DNA from: an uncultured Bariatricus sp.
GTDB taxonomy: Bacteria > Bacillota > Clostridia > Lachnospirales > Lachnospiraceae
Assembly (NCBI GenBank): GCA_934307065.1
Contig: CAKRCD010000007.1
Coordinates: forward strand, 1-64,000
Length of the DNA stretch: 64,000 bases
Reading direction: 5' to 3'
The position numbers and the translations under genes were made by a program. Below, one piece after another: positions 51,949 to 60,503 of the stretch. A model generated the notes under the pieces. It was not told the origin of the DNA. It did no database searches and saw only the letters and a list, made by a program, of their open reading frames with translations. Position 1 is the first letter of the stretch, and every line of letters starts with the position of its first letter.

Positions 51949-53016
51949 TTATTTCTGAGGTCCGAATCCTTCGTAGTTTTCTACAACGATTTCACCAGAA
52001 ATAATCTTTTTCTGTAATTCCTCAACCTGTGTCAGAATTTCTTCTGGGAACTTGTCGCCAAGAGCTTCTTTGATTACAGAGAAGTCTGTAAGTCCAACAC
52101 CTTCTGCTGCAACGTCAAGGTAAGATACTGAGTTTCCTTTGAAAGAACCGTCTACAACAGATTTGATAACACTGTAGCAAGCTGTATCTACACGTTTAAC
52201 CATAGATGTTAAAACATGTCCTGGCTGATCGTTGTCCTGATTAAGGTCAACACCAATTGCATACTTTCCTGCTTCTGTTGCTGCTTCAAGGATACCAGGG
52301 CCTGTACCAGATGCAACGTTCATAACGATGTCTGCACCCTGCTCATACTGAGCAAGTGTAAGTTCTTTTCCTTTTAATGGGTCATTCCATGTTCCGGCAA
52401 ATGACTGAAGAACTTTGATATCTGGGTTGATATATTCTGCACCCTGTTTGTAACCAACAAAGAAATCCTGAAGTACCGGAATATCCATTCCACCTACCCA
52501 TCCGATAACAGCATCGTCATTCACTCCATCGATTTCTGAATGCTGTGTGAAGAGGGCTGCTGCTGCACCTGCAAGGAATGACCCCTGATTCTGTGCAAAG
52601 CTTACGGATACTACGTTATCAGCTTCTACTGTAGTATCGATGATAGCAAATTTAACATCTGGATATTCTGGAGCATATTCCTCCAGATATTCCTGGAAGT
52701 TAGATGAAGAGCAGATTACAAGGTCATATCCATCTTCACATGCGGAAAGAAGATTTGCTTTCCATTCTTCTGCAGTTGTTCCTTCCAGATTTTTAACTTC
52801 AACCCCAAATTCTTCTTTTGCCTTTTCAGCACCAATGTTACAAGAATCATTATATGACTTGTCTCCAAGGTTTCCTGAATAAACAACACATACTTTAATT
52901 GGGTCATCTCCTGACTTTTTATCGTCAGATGCGCTCTTGTTATCGCTGCCACCGCACGCTGCAAGTGAAACAACCATACCGGTTGCAAGCAATAAGCTTA
53001 AAACTCTCTTTTTCAT
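51949..53016 (-). CDS. BMP-family nucleoside-binding lipoprotein
   Basis: This 355-aa extracytoplasmic binding lipoprotein has signal peptide KKRVLSLLLATGMVVSLAAC with the lipobox Cys at 21, followed by a Ser/Gly/Asp linker. The mature domain shows VCVVYSGNLGDKSYNDSC, FAIIDTTVEADNVVSVSFAQ and GKYAIGVDLNQDNDQPGHV, the BMP/PnrA nucleoside-binding pattern. It captures nucleosides for the ABC importer encoded downstream. The start follows AAGGAGG and it is first in the operon. Confidence 0.95.
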   Translation of the reverse strand: MKKRVLSLLLATGMVVSLAACGGSDNKSASDDKKSGDDPIKVCVVYSGNLGDKSYNDSCNIGAEKAKEEFGVEVKNLEGTTAEEWKANLLSACEDGYDLVICSSSNFQEYLEEYAPEYPDVKFAIIDTTVEADNVVSVSFAQNQGSFLAGAAAALFTQHSEIDGVNDDAVIGWVGGMDIPVLQDFFVGYKQGAEYINPDIKVLQSFAGTWNDPLKGKELTLAQYEQGADIVMNVASGTGPGILEAATEAGKYAIGVDLNQDNDQPGHVLTSMVKRVDTACYSVIKSVVDGSFKGNSVSYLDVAAEGVGLTDFSVIKEALGDKFPEEILTQVEELQKKIISGEIVVENYEGFGPQK

Positions 53017-53076
53017 GATAGTTTCCTCCTTACCGTTTCCATGAAATCTTCTGTTTCACAGTCGTTCTATATGTTT

Positions 53077-53105
53077 ATTTTATTTTGTATAAAATAGTTT
53101 GTCAA
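53077..53105 (-). promoter_or_regulatory. Promoter of the nucleoside transport operon
   Basis: A consensus -35 TTGACA (53100-53105), 17-bp spacer and -10 TAAAAT (53077-53082) on the minus strand, 60 bp ahead of the BMP gene. Confidence 0.85.
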
Positions 53106-53145
53106 CCAAAACTTTTGTCGAAATTTTTAGCAAAAATATCTAATA

Positions 53146-54228
53146 CTATTTATAGTAAATCGGTTCCATTAATTCCGGCAGTAAATTTGCTGTAATCCGG
53201 TTGATAATTTTCCCTTCTGCATAATAAATACTAATAACAGATTCACACAAATTGCGGCATATACGCTCCAAATCTCTCACTCCTTCTTCCGGGCAGATCG
53301 CAATCAATTCCCGCACCGCGCTCTCATCCAGTTCCAGACTTTCCGGATGTTCCATTACTTCTTCCATCGGATCTACCAAATAATCCAGGCAATCCAGACG
53401 GTACTCTCTGATAAGCTTTGGCCACACGTACTGATTAACAATCTTCTCTTTATCCTGCGGCTTATATGACGGAAGTTCGACGATATCTAATCTGTCTTTC
53501 AGAATCGGGGACAAAGGTTCCAGGCTATTTGCTGTAGCAATGAATATAACATTTGATAAATCCAGTGGAAACCCCAAATAATTATCCACAAACTCTGAGC
53601 GATCCGTATCTAAAATATCAAGTAGAACACTTTCCGGATCTCCATGTTCTACCGAATCCCCCATCTTATCAATTTCATCCAGTAAAATCAGTGGGCAAAA
53701 GCTTTTCGAACGGGTCAGCGCATCTACAATTCTCCCTGGCTTCGCATTATGAAATATAGTCTGCGTCCCTCTGAGAAATAAGGCATCAGAGACTCCTGCC
53801 AGAGAAATTTTCACACACGGCCGTCCCATAGCCCTTGCAATTGACATAGCAATCGAAGTCTTTCCAACGCCCGGTGCACCCGCCAATAGCAAAACCGCTC
53901 CATAATTTTTCCCTAAATGCTTCTGGCATGCCATATAACGGAGCACTTTTTCCTTTACGTCCGTCATTCCATAATGACTTCTGTCCAACATCAACTTGGC
54001 AAGTTTTAATTCAATCTTTGGTACTTCAAAGCTTGACTTCCATGGCAGCTTTAACAATGTAGTCAAATACGCTTCTTTCACATCTGCAGGATCCATCGCA
54101 ATCAGATAATCCTGTATTTCTTCCGACATATGGTCAAATATTTCTTTATCTACGCGGTTCCTGAGTCGGAATTTTAACTGTTCATGACGCGATACTTCTT
54201 CTGTTTCATTTGTCTTTCTATCATCCAC
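53146..54228 (-). CDS. Lon-like AAA+ ATPase without protease domain
   Basis: This 360-aa AAA+ protein closely resembles the ATPase module of Lon. It has TLLKLPWKSSFE, LDRSHYGMTDVKEKVLRYMA, Walker A LLLAGAPGVGKTSIAMSIA, VKISLAGVSDALFLRGTQ, Walker B LILLDEIDKMG and sensor 1 NVIFIATANSLEPL. It ends with the small helical lid, whereas Lon continues with a Ser-Lys protease domain. The N-terminal LAN domain is also missing. The GTG start at 54228 follows AGAGG. It may be a protein-remodelling factor or an adaptor to another protease. It is monocistronic. Confidence 0.9.
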   Translation of the reverse strand: MDDRKTNETEEVSRHEQLKFRLRNRVDKEIFDHMSEEIQDYLIAMDPADVKEAYLTTLLKLPWKSSFEVPKIELKLAKLMLDRSHYGMTDVKEKVLRYMACQKHLGKNYGAVLLLAGAPGVGKTSIAMSIARAMGRPCVKISLAGVSDALFLRGTQTIFHNAKPGRIVDALTRSKSFCPLILLDEIDKMGDSVEHGDPESVLLDILDTDRSEFVDNYLGFPLDLSNVIFIATANSLEPLSPILKDRLDIVELPSYKPQDKEKIVNQYVWPKLIREYRLDCLDYLVDPMEEVMEHPESLELDESAVRELIAICPEEGVRDLERICRNLCESVISIYYAEGKIINRITANLLPELMEPIYYK

Positions 54229-54328
54229 GTTAGCACCTCTGGTAATCTTAATATTTATGGAAAGAGTATAACACAGAATCTTCCACTTGTTGTAGTGTTT
54301 TCTGTGTGATAAACTAAAAGAAAACTGA

Positions 54329-54351
54329 TTTGTTATTTTCTAAATAACAAA
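54329..54351. promoter_or_regulatory. Operator-like dyad upstream of the P1 peptidase gene
   Basis: A perfect 10-bp inverted repeat TTTGTTATTT / AAATAACAAA with a 3-bp centre, 22 bp before the start codon. It is a plausible repressor site or leader hairpin. Confidence 0.5.
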
Positions 54352-54372
54352 AAAATACGGAGGTACTGTATC

Positions 54373-55431
54373 ATGAATTCGACCAGAATAAAAGATTTCG
54401 GAATCAAGATTGGTTCTTTTCCTTCTGGGGAGCATAATAATATCGCAGATGTGAAGGGAGTTACCGTTGGTCATTGTACCATTGATGATGAACGTCATAA
54501 AACAGGAGTGACTGTCATTCTGCCAAGACCGGAAAATATTTTTCAGAATAAGCTGATTGCTTCTTCCTACGTGCTGAATGGTTTTGGTAAAACCACAGGT
54601 TTACTTCAGATTCAAGAGTTGGGAACTCTGGAGTCCCCAATTGCTCTGACCAATACTTTGAATGTAGGGCTGGTTCAGGATGCCATCGTTGATTATATGG
54701 TAAATCGCTGCCAGAATGAAAATGTAGTTCTTAAATCCTTCAACCCTGTAATCGGAGAATGTAATGATTCCTCCTTAAATGACATCTGCGAACGTGCAGT
54801 ACAAAGGGAACATGTATACAAAGCCATTGAAAATGCTACCGAAGATTTCGAACAAGGTGATGTCGGTGCCGGAAAAGGAACCATCTGCTTTGGATTTAAA
54901 GGGGGAATCGGTTCTGCCTCCCGCCAGATTGAATTAGATGGCAAGACCTATACTATCGGAGTCCTGGTACAGTCAAATTTCGGGAAAACATCCGATTTCG
55001 AGATTTGTGGTTTTCCTCTTGGACAGCTTGTCGACAAAGAAATCAATCCGGCAGTTGTGGATAAGGGTTCCATTCTTTCTATCGTTGCAACAGATCTTCC
55101 GCTTTCCAGCCGTCAGCTCCACCGGCTGCTGAAACGTGTTGGAATCGGGCTTGGCCGTACCGGTTCTCATGTCGGGCATGGAAGCGGGGATGTAATGATT
55201 GGATTTTCTACCGCACACACTGTTTCCCATACCAATGCGGAATGCTTCAATGAATACCATTTCCTGAACGAAGGAAAAATGGATCTTGCTTTTCATGCTG
55301 TCATCGAAGCAGAAGAAGAGGCTGTGCTGAATTCTATGATTGCAGCAGATACCGTAGTTGGATATACCGGAGAAACACGCCATGCTCTCCGCCCGTATCT
55401 GGAAAAATATTTAAGTCAGATCAAGCGTTAA
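54373..55431 (+). CDS. P1-family peptidase (DmpA/BapA-like aminopeptidase)
   Basis: This 352-aa Ntn-hydrolase of the DmpA family has an N-terminal IKIGSFPSGEHNNIADVKGV and VGHCTIDDERHKTGVTVILP. It then has GVGAGKGTICFGFKGGIG and GVLVQSNFG, and the self-cleavage Ser lies in the expected region before late VGHGSGDVMIGFSTAH. Members are self-processing aminopeptidases acting on D- or beta-amino-acid N-termini. The start follows CGGAGG. It is monocistronic, divergent from the Lon-like gene. Confidence 0.9.
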   Translation: MNSTRIKDFGIKIGSFPSGEHNNIADVKGVTVGHCTIDDERHKTGVTVILPRPENIFQNKLIASSYVLNGFGKTTGLLQIQELGTLESPIALTNTLNVGLVQDAIVDYMVNRCQNENVVLKSFNPVIGECNDSSLNDICERAVQREHVYKAIENATEDFEQGDVGAGKGTICFGFKGGIGSASRQIELDGKTYTIGVLVQSNFGKTSDFEICGFPLGQLVDKEINPAVVDKGSILSIVATDLPLSSRQLHRLLKRVGIGLGRTGSHVGHGSGDVMIGFSTAHTVSHTNAECFNEYHFLNEGKMDLAFHAVIEAEEEAVLNSMIAADTVVGYTGETRHALRPYLEKYLSQIKR

Positions 55432-55482
55432 TCTTATTTAAATAACTGACAAAACTCTTTTTCTTATATACTTAATAACTAA

Positions 55483-55534
55483 AAAAGAACTTGCAGGTTT
55501 GTGGTGTATTTATACCACTCCCGCGAGTTCTTTT
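55483..55534. terminator. Bidirectional terminator between P1 peptidase and telA
   Basis: Outer stem AAAAGAACT / AGTTCTTTT with an inner GTGGT / ACCAC hairpin and T-runs on both sides. Confidence 0.8.
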
Positions 55535-55557
55535 CTACTCTCATTTTTCCGAAACAA

Positions 55558-56706
55558 TCAACCCTGTAACTGTAACAGTTTGCCTTTCAGCTCGCCTTCC
55601 AGTCTTACCATCTCAGCCTCTGCTTCTTTTCTCTTCTGACGTCCTTCACTCTGAATCCGCATTACCTCATCCAACGTATTGATAAGAGATTCATTTGTTG
55701 CTTTTAATGTTTCTATGTCAACGATTCCTCGTTCTGATTCTTTTGCAGTTTCTACCGTTGCCATCTGAAGCTTTTCTGCATTCTTCTTTAACAATTCATT
55801 TGTCATATCTGTAACTTTGCGCTGAGCTTCAGCAGCCTGCGTAGAATGCTCTACTCCAAGAGCCAGCACCATCTGGCTCTTCCAAAGCGGAATGGTATTG
55901 ACAACCGTAGACTGAATCTTCTCTACCATCAATGTATCATTGCCTTGAACCAGACGAATCTGTGGTGCTGTCTGAATCGAGATTGTTCTGGTAAGTTCCA
56001 AATCATGCAGTTTCTTTTCAAAACGATTGCACATATTTTCCAAGTCTCTTGCAGCCTGTGCATCCTCCGGTAAATTGCTCTCCTGTGCTTTTTTAATCAT
56101 TTCCTGCAGCTTACCTTCCCGCACTTCCTGAAGCTTTTTCTTTCCTGCAAGAATGTACATAGACAATTCTTTAAAGTAGGTCAGATTTAATTCATACATT
56201 TTATCCAAAATTGCGATATCCTTCATAAGCTGTACCTGATGGGTCTCAAGTACCTGACAAATCTGATTTACATTCGTCTCTGCTTTCGCATATTTTGCTT
56301 TCATATTCTGAATCTTATTAGAAGTCTTTTTGAAGATTCCAAGGAACCCTTTTTCTTCTTCCTCATCAAAACTCTTTAACTCTTTTACCACCCCTGAAAG
56401 AAGATTTCCAACTTCTCCCAAGTCCTTGGTCTTTACATTTTCCAATGCATTTTCTGAGAAATCAGCCATCTTCTTTTGTGTTCCTGCTCCATACTGAAGA
56501 ATCATAGAGGAATTGGTCAAGTCAATCTGTTCTGCAAACGCAGCTACAGCCTGTTTTTCTTCTTCTGTCAAAATGCTGTCATCCAGTGCTGGTTCTGCTT
56601 CTTTCACCAGTTCATTTTTCGTGTCCGCCATGACTTGATTTGTTTCCGCAAATGGCTCTAAAGTAAGTGTTGGTACTGTCTGTACTGATTCAAATTCGTT
56701 ACTCAT
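55558..56706 (-). CDS. telA: TelA-like toxic anion resistance protein
   Basis: This 382-aa cytosolic, strongly helical protein of the TelA/KlaA family includes QVCQVLETHQVQLMKDIAIL, TRTISIQTAPQIRLVQGND and ALGVEHSTQAAEAQRKVTDM, which are typical. It is linked to tellurite resistance and envelope stress tolerance, but the mechanism is unknown. The ATG at 56706 has GGAGG at 7 nt; the upstream in-frame extension lacks support. It follows xpaC by 23 bp in the same direction, the usual pairing. Confidence 0.93.
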   Translation of the reverse strand: MSNEFESVQTVPTLTLEPFAETNQVMADTKNELVKEAEPALDDSILTEEEKQAVAAFAEQIDLTNSSMILQYGAGTQKKMADFSENALENVKTKDLGEVGNLLSGVVKELKSFDEEEEKGFLGIFKKTSNKIQNMKAKYAKAETNVNQICQVLETHQVQLMKDIAILDKMYELNLTYFKELSMYILAGKKKLQEVREGKLQEMIKKAQESNLPEDAQAARDLENMCNRFEKKLHDLELTRTISIQTAPQIRLVQGNDTLMVEKIQSTVVNTIPLWKSQMVLALGVEHSTQAAEAQRKVTDMTNELLKKNAEKLQMATVETAKESERGIVDIETLKATNESLINTLDEVMRIQSEGRQKRKEAEAEMVRLEGELKGKLLQLQG

Positions 56707-56729
56707 TTTCATTCCTCCATTTATAATGC

Positions 56730-58031
56730 TTATTGTTTTTTCAGTCCGTCTTCCTGAAGTCCTTCCTGATAGAGCATCGTATTTAAAACAGAAATATCGG
56801 ATGAAACATCCCATGCTGTATCCTGAAATAAATTATCCAGTAATTTTTCAAAAGCGGCATTCAAGGTGTCCAAAGTTGCTTCTATTTCCGCCTTTGCTTT
56901 CTGAATGTTTTCTCCACCAACCGGCTGCGCATCCATTTCCTGATATGCCTCCAAAAGTTTTACCGTCGTAGGAAGATAATATTCCAGCAACTTTCGAATA
57001 TCACCAACGGAACTTGGATTCTGTTCTATTCTGTCAAAAATACGGTCTACAATCATTTCCATTCTAGATATCTTTGCAGAAATTTCTTCTCCCGGTATAG
57101 CGTCATTGCACTGTCTGATTTTCTGAACAAATACATCACCTTGTTCAAGAACTTTACGTACTTCAGGGTCCAGCTTTTTCATCCGCTCATTCCGTTCCAA
57201 CTCAGCTGCCTTCTGCTCCATCTGCCTCTGCATATCACTCTGCTTTAGCTGTTCCTGATAGTCCTGTTTCTGCGTCTCTAGTTGCAGATACTCACGGTAC
57301 ATACGGTCCGTCACAATCAAGCATGTCTTTTGCCTGTCCAAATGTCCCTGAAGGAACCATCTTTTCCGAATCATACTTTCCAGATCCTTGACAACCACCT
57401 GTGTGGATTTACCGACACCATCCGCTAACTCTGTAATATTACAGCACTCTCGTCCATCTAATTTTCTTAAATATGTTTTAAAACGCCCTTTACTCTTATA
57501 AGAACGGGTCCCTGAAACTCCCATCATTCCAAATGGAATTGCCAACAACGCACTGATTAAAAACCATGTCATAAAGCCGGCGAGATGTCCGGGAATAGTG
57601 AGCATAAATATCAGTGCCAAAAGTGCTGATACTGCGCTGGGAATGAACACCATATATCCACAAATAGCAAGTGCCACATTTCCTCCTACGGACATTCCTT
57701 TCTTATCATAAAGAACTATCGAATTCTTCGGCTGTCCATAAGTGTAACTATATCCCGTATTCGCACCCGGGTTATTCCGGTTTTGATTACTCTGATTTTG
57801 ATTGTTTTGATTCTGGTTATTCTGAGTACCCGGCTCCCGATATTGATAATTACTCCATCTTTGTCCTGCTGATGTACTATAATTTTTCACGTTCCACGCA
57901 ACGGTATTTACTGCATCATTTATGGTTCTGCTGATTGTCTGATTAAGCTGGTCAAAATTACGGGACTCTACTGCATCCTGCACTGTCCGCTTGATTTCTT
58001 CTCCAAATCTGTCCCAGTCCTGATTCGCCAT
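56730..58031 (-). CDS. xpaC: XpaC-like membrane protein
   Basis: This 433-aa protein of the XpaC (5-bromo-4-chloroindolyl phosphate hydrolysis) family has an N-terminal helical region (RFGEEIKRTVQDAVESRNFD), a low-complexity Asn/Gln stretch (residues about 70-87) and two membrane helices (VALAICGYMVFIPSAVSALL and GFMTWFLISALLAIPFGMMG). A coiled-coil C-terminal half with EEISAKISRMEMIVDRIFDR follows. XpaC and TelA are usually neighbours and probably act together at the membrane. The start follows AGGAGG. Confidence 0.9.
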   Translation of the reverse strand: MANQDWDRFGEEIKRTVQDAVESRNFDQLNQTISRTINDAVNTVAWNVKNYSTSAGQRWSNYQYREPGTQNNQNQNNQNQSNQNRNNPGANTGYSYTYGQPKNSIVLYDKKGMSVGGNVALAICGYMVFIPSAVSALLALIFMLTIPGHLAGFMTWFLISALLAIPFGMMGVSGTRSYKSKGRFKTYLRKLDGRECCNITELADGVGKSTQVVVKDLESMIRKRWFLQGHLDRQKTCLIVTDRMYREYLQLETQKQDYQEQLKQSDMQRQMEQKAAELERNERMKKLDPEVRKVLEQGDVFVQKIRQCNDAIPGEEISAKISRMEMIVDRIFDRIEQNPSSVGDIRKLLEYYLPTTVKLLEAYQEMDAQPVGGENIQKAKAEIEATLDTLNAAFEKLLDNLFQDTAWDVSSDISVLNTMLYQEGLQEDGLKKQ

Positions 58032-58131
58032 CTTCCGTCAGCCTCCTTTTTCTATATTTTTTTCCATTGTATCACATCTTAATAATACCTGCACTTAATT
58101 CTTGTAGAAATATTTTCTCCGAAAATAAAAA

Positions 58132-58184
58132 AGCTGTTGCACACAAGATAATATACGTTTATTATCTCTTACTCCGCAACAGCC
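58132..58184 (-). terminator. Terminator after the trigger-factor-like lipoprotein gene
   Basis: The composite hairpin GGCTGTTGC ... GCAACAGC encloses a second stem GATAATA / TATTATC and is followed by TTTTTT on the minus strand. Confidence 0.8.
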
Positions 58185-58213
58185 TTGTCTCTATTCAGTT
58201 GTTTTACATTTCG

Positions 58214-59281
58214 TTATTCTGATTTTGAATCTGATTTTGACTCTACCTGCTTACAGTTATCAGCAACCCAGTTCTGAACCATTGCCAGTTTAACCATTGC
58301 CTCCACTTTGTCCATGTTACCTGCATTTTCCATGGCTTCCAAGAAAGAATCCACATCACTATATCCATAATATTCTGCATATTGCTCATAGATAGACTGA
58401 CGGGCTTCATCTGAAGTATCAATCTTCTTCACATTGTCAAGTAAAAGATCTCTTGCCAAGTCACTCTTAACCTGTTTTTCGGCTGCTTCTTTCACTTTCT
58501 CATCATATGTATCTTGATCCATCTGCATATAAGTAGTCAGAAAATCTTCAAATTCCATGTTATAATATGATGCCATTGTCTCATACTGTTCATTCATCAT
58601 ATCTATATATTCCTGCACCTTATCTTCCGGATATTCTTTTACTTCTGTATTATCCAGAATTGCATTCCAAGCTGCCTCTTTCAGTGAAGACTCATAAGAT
58701 TCATCCTTTGTTGCCTGAAGGTCATTCTTTACTTCTTTCTTATACTCTTCTACTGTTTCTGATTTATCTGCAAGTATCTTTACGATATCATCTGAAAGCT
58801 CTGGTAAAAATCCATTCAACGTTACAGTAAATACAACTTCCTGCCCTGCAAGATCTGTTGACTGATAATTTTCCGGGAAGGTAAGGTTCAAATCAAAGGT
58901 TTCTCCCGGTGTATGTCCGATAATACCATCTTCAAATCCATCAATAAAAGTATTGCTCCCAAGCTCTAACGCATAATTAGAAGAAGTTCCTCCCTGAAAA
59001 GCTTCCCCATCTTTCTTTCCAACGAAATCAATAATCGCTTTATCTCCCTCTTTCGCAGCACGCTGCTCTGTGATATCCGCAATGTGCTCAATCATTGTAC
59101 TCTGAATCTGTGCATCCACATCGTCATCCGATACTTCCGGCTTATCAATCTTATCTACTTCAACACCTTTATACGATGTAATCGTGGCATACTTATTCGA
59201 TAACTCCTTTGACTGGCATCCAGTCAAAAGCATTGCCGACATACTCATAGCCAACGTAAATGCAACTACTTTCTTTTTCAT
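58214..59281 (-). CDS. Trigger-factor-like peptidyl-prolyl isomerase lipoprotein
   Basis: This 355-aa extracytoplasmic protein has a signal peptide with lipobox MLLTGC (Cys22), then an FKBP-type domain with AKEGDKAIIDFVGKKDGEAF, FIDGFEDGIIGHTPGETFDL and LTFPENYQ. A trigger-factor C-terminal helical chaperone domain follows. It lacks the ribosome-binding N-domain of Tig, so it probably folds secreted proteins at the outer face of the membrane. The start follows AAGGAGAG. The leader carries a GC-rich hairpin at 59307-59336. Confidence 0.92.
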   Translation of the reverse strand: MKKKVVAFTLAMSMSAMLLTGCQSKELSNKYATITSYKGVEVDKIDKPEVSDDDVDAQIQSTMIEHIADITEQRAAKEGDKAIIDFVGKKDGEAFQGGTSSNYALELGSNTFIDGFEDGIIGHTPGETFDLNLTFPENYQSTDLAGQEVVFTVTLNGFLPELSDDIVKILADKSETVEEYKKEVKNDLQATKDESYESSLKEAAWNAILDNTEVKEYPEDKVQEYIDMMNEQYETMASYYNMEFEDFLTTYMQMDQDTYDEKVKEAAEKQVKSDLARDLLLDNVKKIDTSDEARQSIYEQYAEYYGYSDVDSFLEAMENAGNMDKVEAMVKLAMVQNWVADNCKQVESKSDSKSE

Positions 59282-59306
59282 AATCTCTTCTCTCCTTATA
59301 TCATTC

Positions 59307-59336
59307 GCGGCAGCCTATATAAGAACAGGCTGTCGC
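59307..59336 (-). promoter_or_regulatory. 5'-leader hairpin of the lipoprotein gene
   Basis: A 10-bp stem GCGACAGCCT / AGGCTGCCGC (one mismatch) lies between a TATAAT box (about 59349-59354) and the ribosome binding site. It may stabilise the mRNA. Confidence 0.45.
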
Positions 59337-59445
59337 ATCCCCCATTATACCATCTTTTTTCAAAATGAAAATACTTTTTCCTAAGTTCACACTTTTTTTA
59401 CAAAGCAGGATATTCAGTAAACACTTAGAAGAACTGGATTTTCAC

Positions 59446-59474
59446 TTGCACTCACATAGAAAGAATGTTACAAT
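59446..59474 (+). promoter_or_regulatory. Promoter of the 146-aa membrane protein gene
   Basis: -35 TTGCAC (59446-59451), 17-bp spacer and -10 TACAAT (59469-59474), 35 bp ahead of the GTG start. Confidence 0.65.
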
Positions 59475-59509
59475 ATCAGATATGTAAATAGAGGTTAGGA
59501 GGAAGACCC

Positions 59510-59950
59510 GTGAGTAAAGGAACGATAATTTTATTAGTCATTTTAGCTATTATGATTGCTATTCTCGTTGCTTTGTACTTCTTCGGAAAGAAGGCACAAA
59601 AGAAACAGGAAGAACAGCAACAGGCTTTAGAGGCAGCAGCTCAGCAGGTATCTATGCTGATTATTGATAAGGGAATTATGCGGTTGAAAGATGCAAATCT
59701 TCCTGCACAGGTTATCGAAAGTACACCGAAATACCTTCGCCGTTCTAAGGTAGCCGTTGTCAAGGCAAAAATCGGTCCAAAAATTATGACTTTAATGTGT
59801 GATGATAAAATTTATGACCTCATCCCGGTAAAAAAAGAAGTCAAAGCAACTGTAAGTGGTATCTATATTACAGGTGTAAAAGGAATCAGAGGACCACTCG
59901 AAACTCCGGAAAAAAAGAAAAAAGGATTTTTCGCAAGGTTCCGCAAATAA
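59510..59950 (+). CDS. Single-TM conserved-looking protein
   Basis: This 146-aa protein starts at a GTG preceded by AGGAGG. It has one N-terminal membrane helix (IILLVILAIMIAILVALYFF) followed by a Gln/Glu-rich linker and a cytoplasmic domain with VVKAKIGPKIMTLMCDDKIY and KATVSGIYITGVKGIRGPL. It ends in a basic KKKKGFFARFRK tail. I recall similar proteins in Lachnospiraceae but no function. It is monocistronic and divergent from the foldase lipoprotein. Confidence 0.75.
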   Translation: MSKGTIILLVILAIMIAILVALYFFGKKAQKKQEEQQQALEAAAQQVSMLIIDKGIMRLKDANLPAQVIESTPKYLRRSKVAVVKAKIGPKIMTLMCDDKIYDLIPVKKEVKATVSGIYITGVKGIRGPLETPEKKKKGFFARFRK

Positions 59951-59966
59951 CAGACATACGCATAGC

Positions 59967-60000
59967 AAAAGCTCCCACTTTATTGTGAGAGCTTTTCTTT
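59967..60000 (+). terminator. Terminator after the single-TM protein gene
   Basis: AAAAGCTCCCAC / GTGAGAGCTTTT (one mismatch) with a short loop and a following TTTTCTTTTA. Confidence 0.8.
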
Positions 60001-60032
60001 TACCTGATTAATGCTATTTGTTTGTCATTGCT

Positions 60033-60488
60033 TTACAGTACCCTGATTTCCTTCGGCTTTACACTCAATGCTATCTCACATTCCGCCAGAGCTTCATGAT
60101 TGATATCCAATCCATATGATACCCTTACCGAAATCTCATCTTCTACCTCTACAATATCCAATTTCTTTGTGTGAACATCCACATGGAATTGTCCATAAGG
60201 GGTATCATAGAGTGTCAGATGACTCTTTCCAGCTTCAAAGACCATATGGGAATTCGTAATGCCTGTCTTAATAATCTCAAGTATCTTACCATCTGCAATT
60301 TTAACTTTGTTTTTTATGTTTCCTGGAACACCTTCCACAACTTCATCATATAAAATATAATGCTTTCCATTTTTCATATAATATTTTGCAGGGGTAATAA
60401 CCTCTAATGCCTCATTTTCCTCTGCTGTTATATCTGAATTCCCCATGTTGTGAAGTCCGGAAATTGTTAATAATACATCTTGTGTCAT
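60033..60488 (-). CDS. DUF1934 (YwiB-like) beta-barrel protein
   Basis: This 151-aa calycin-like protein contains KNGKHYILYDEVVEG, KVKIADGKILEIIKTG and LTLYDTPYGQFHVDVHTKKL, the pattern of the DUF1934/YwiB family, a small beta-barrel possibly binding a fatty or hydrophobic ligand. The start follows AAAGGATT, 15 bp after pfkA in the same direction. The function is unestablished. Confidence 0.88.
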   Translation of the reverse strand: MTQDVLLTISGLHNMGNSDITAEENEALEVITPAKYYMKNGKHYILYDEVVEGVPGNIKNKVKIADGKILEIIKTGITNSHMVFEAGKSHLTLYDTPYGQFHVDVHTKKLDIVEVEDEISVRVSYGLDINHEALAECEIALSVKPKEIRVL

Positions 60489-60503
60489 ATAATCCTTTCT
60501 TTT

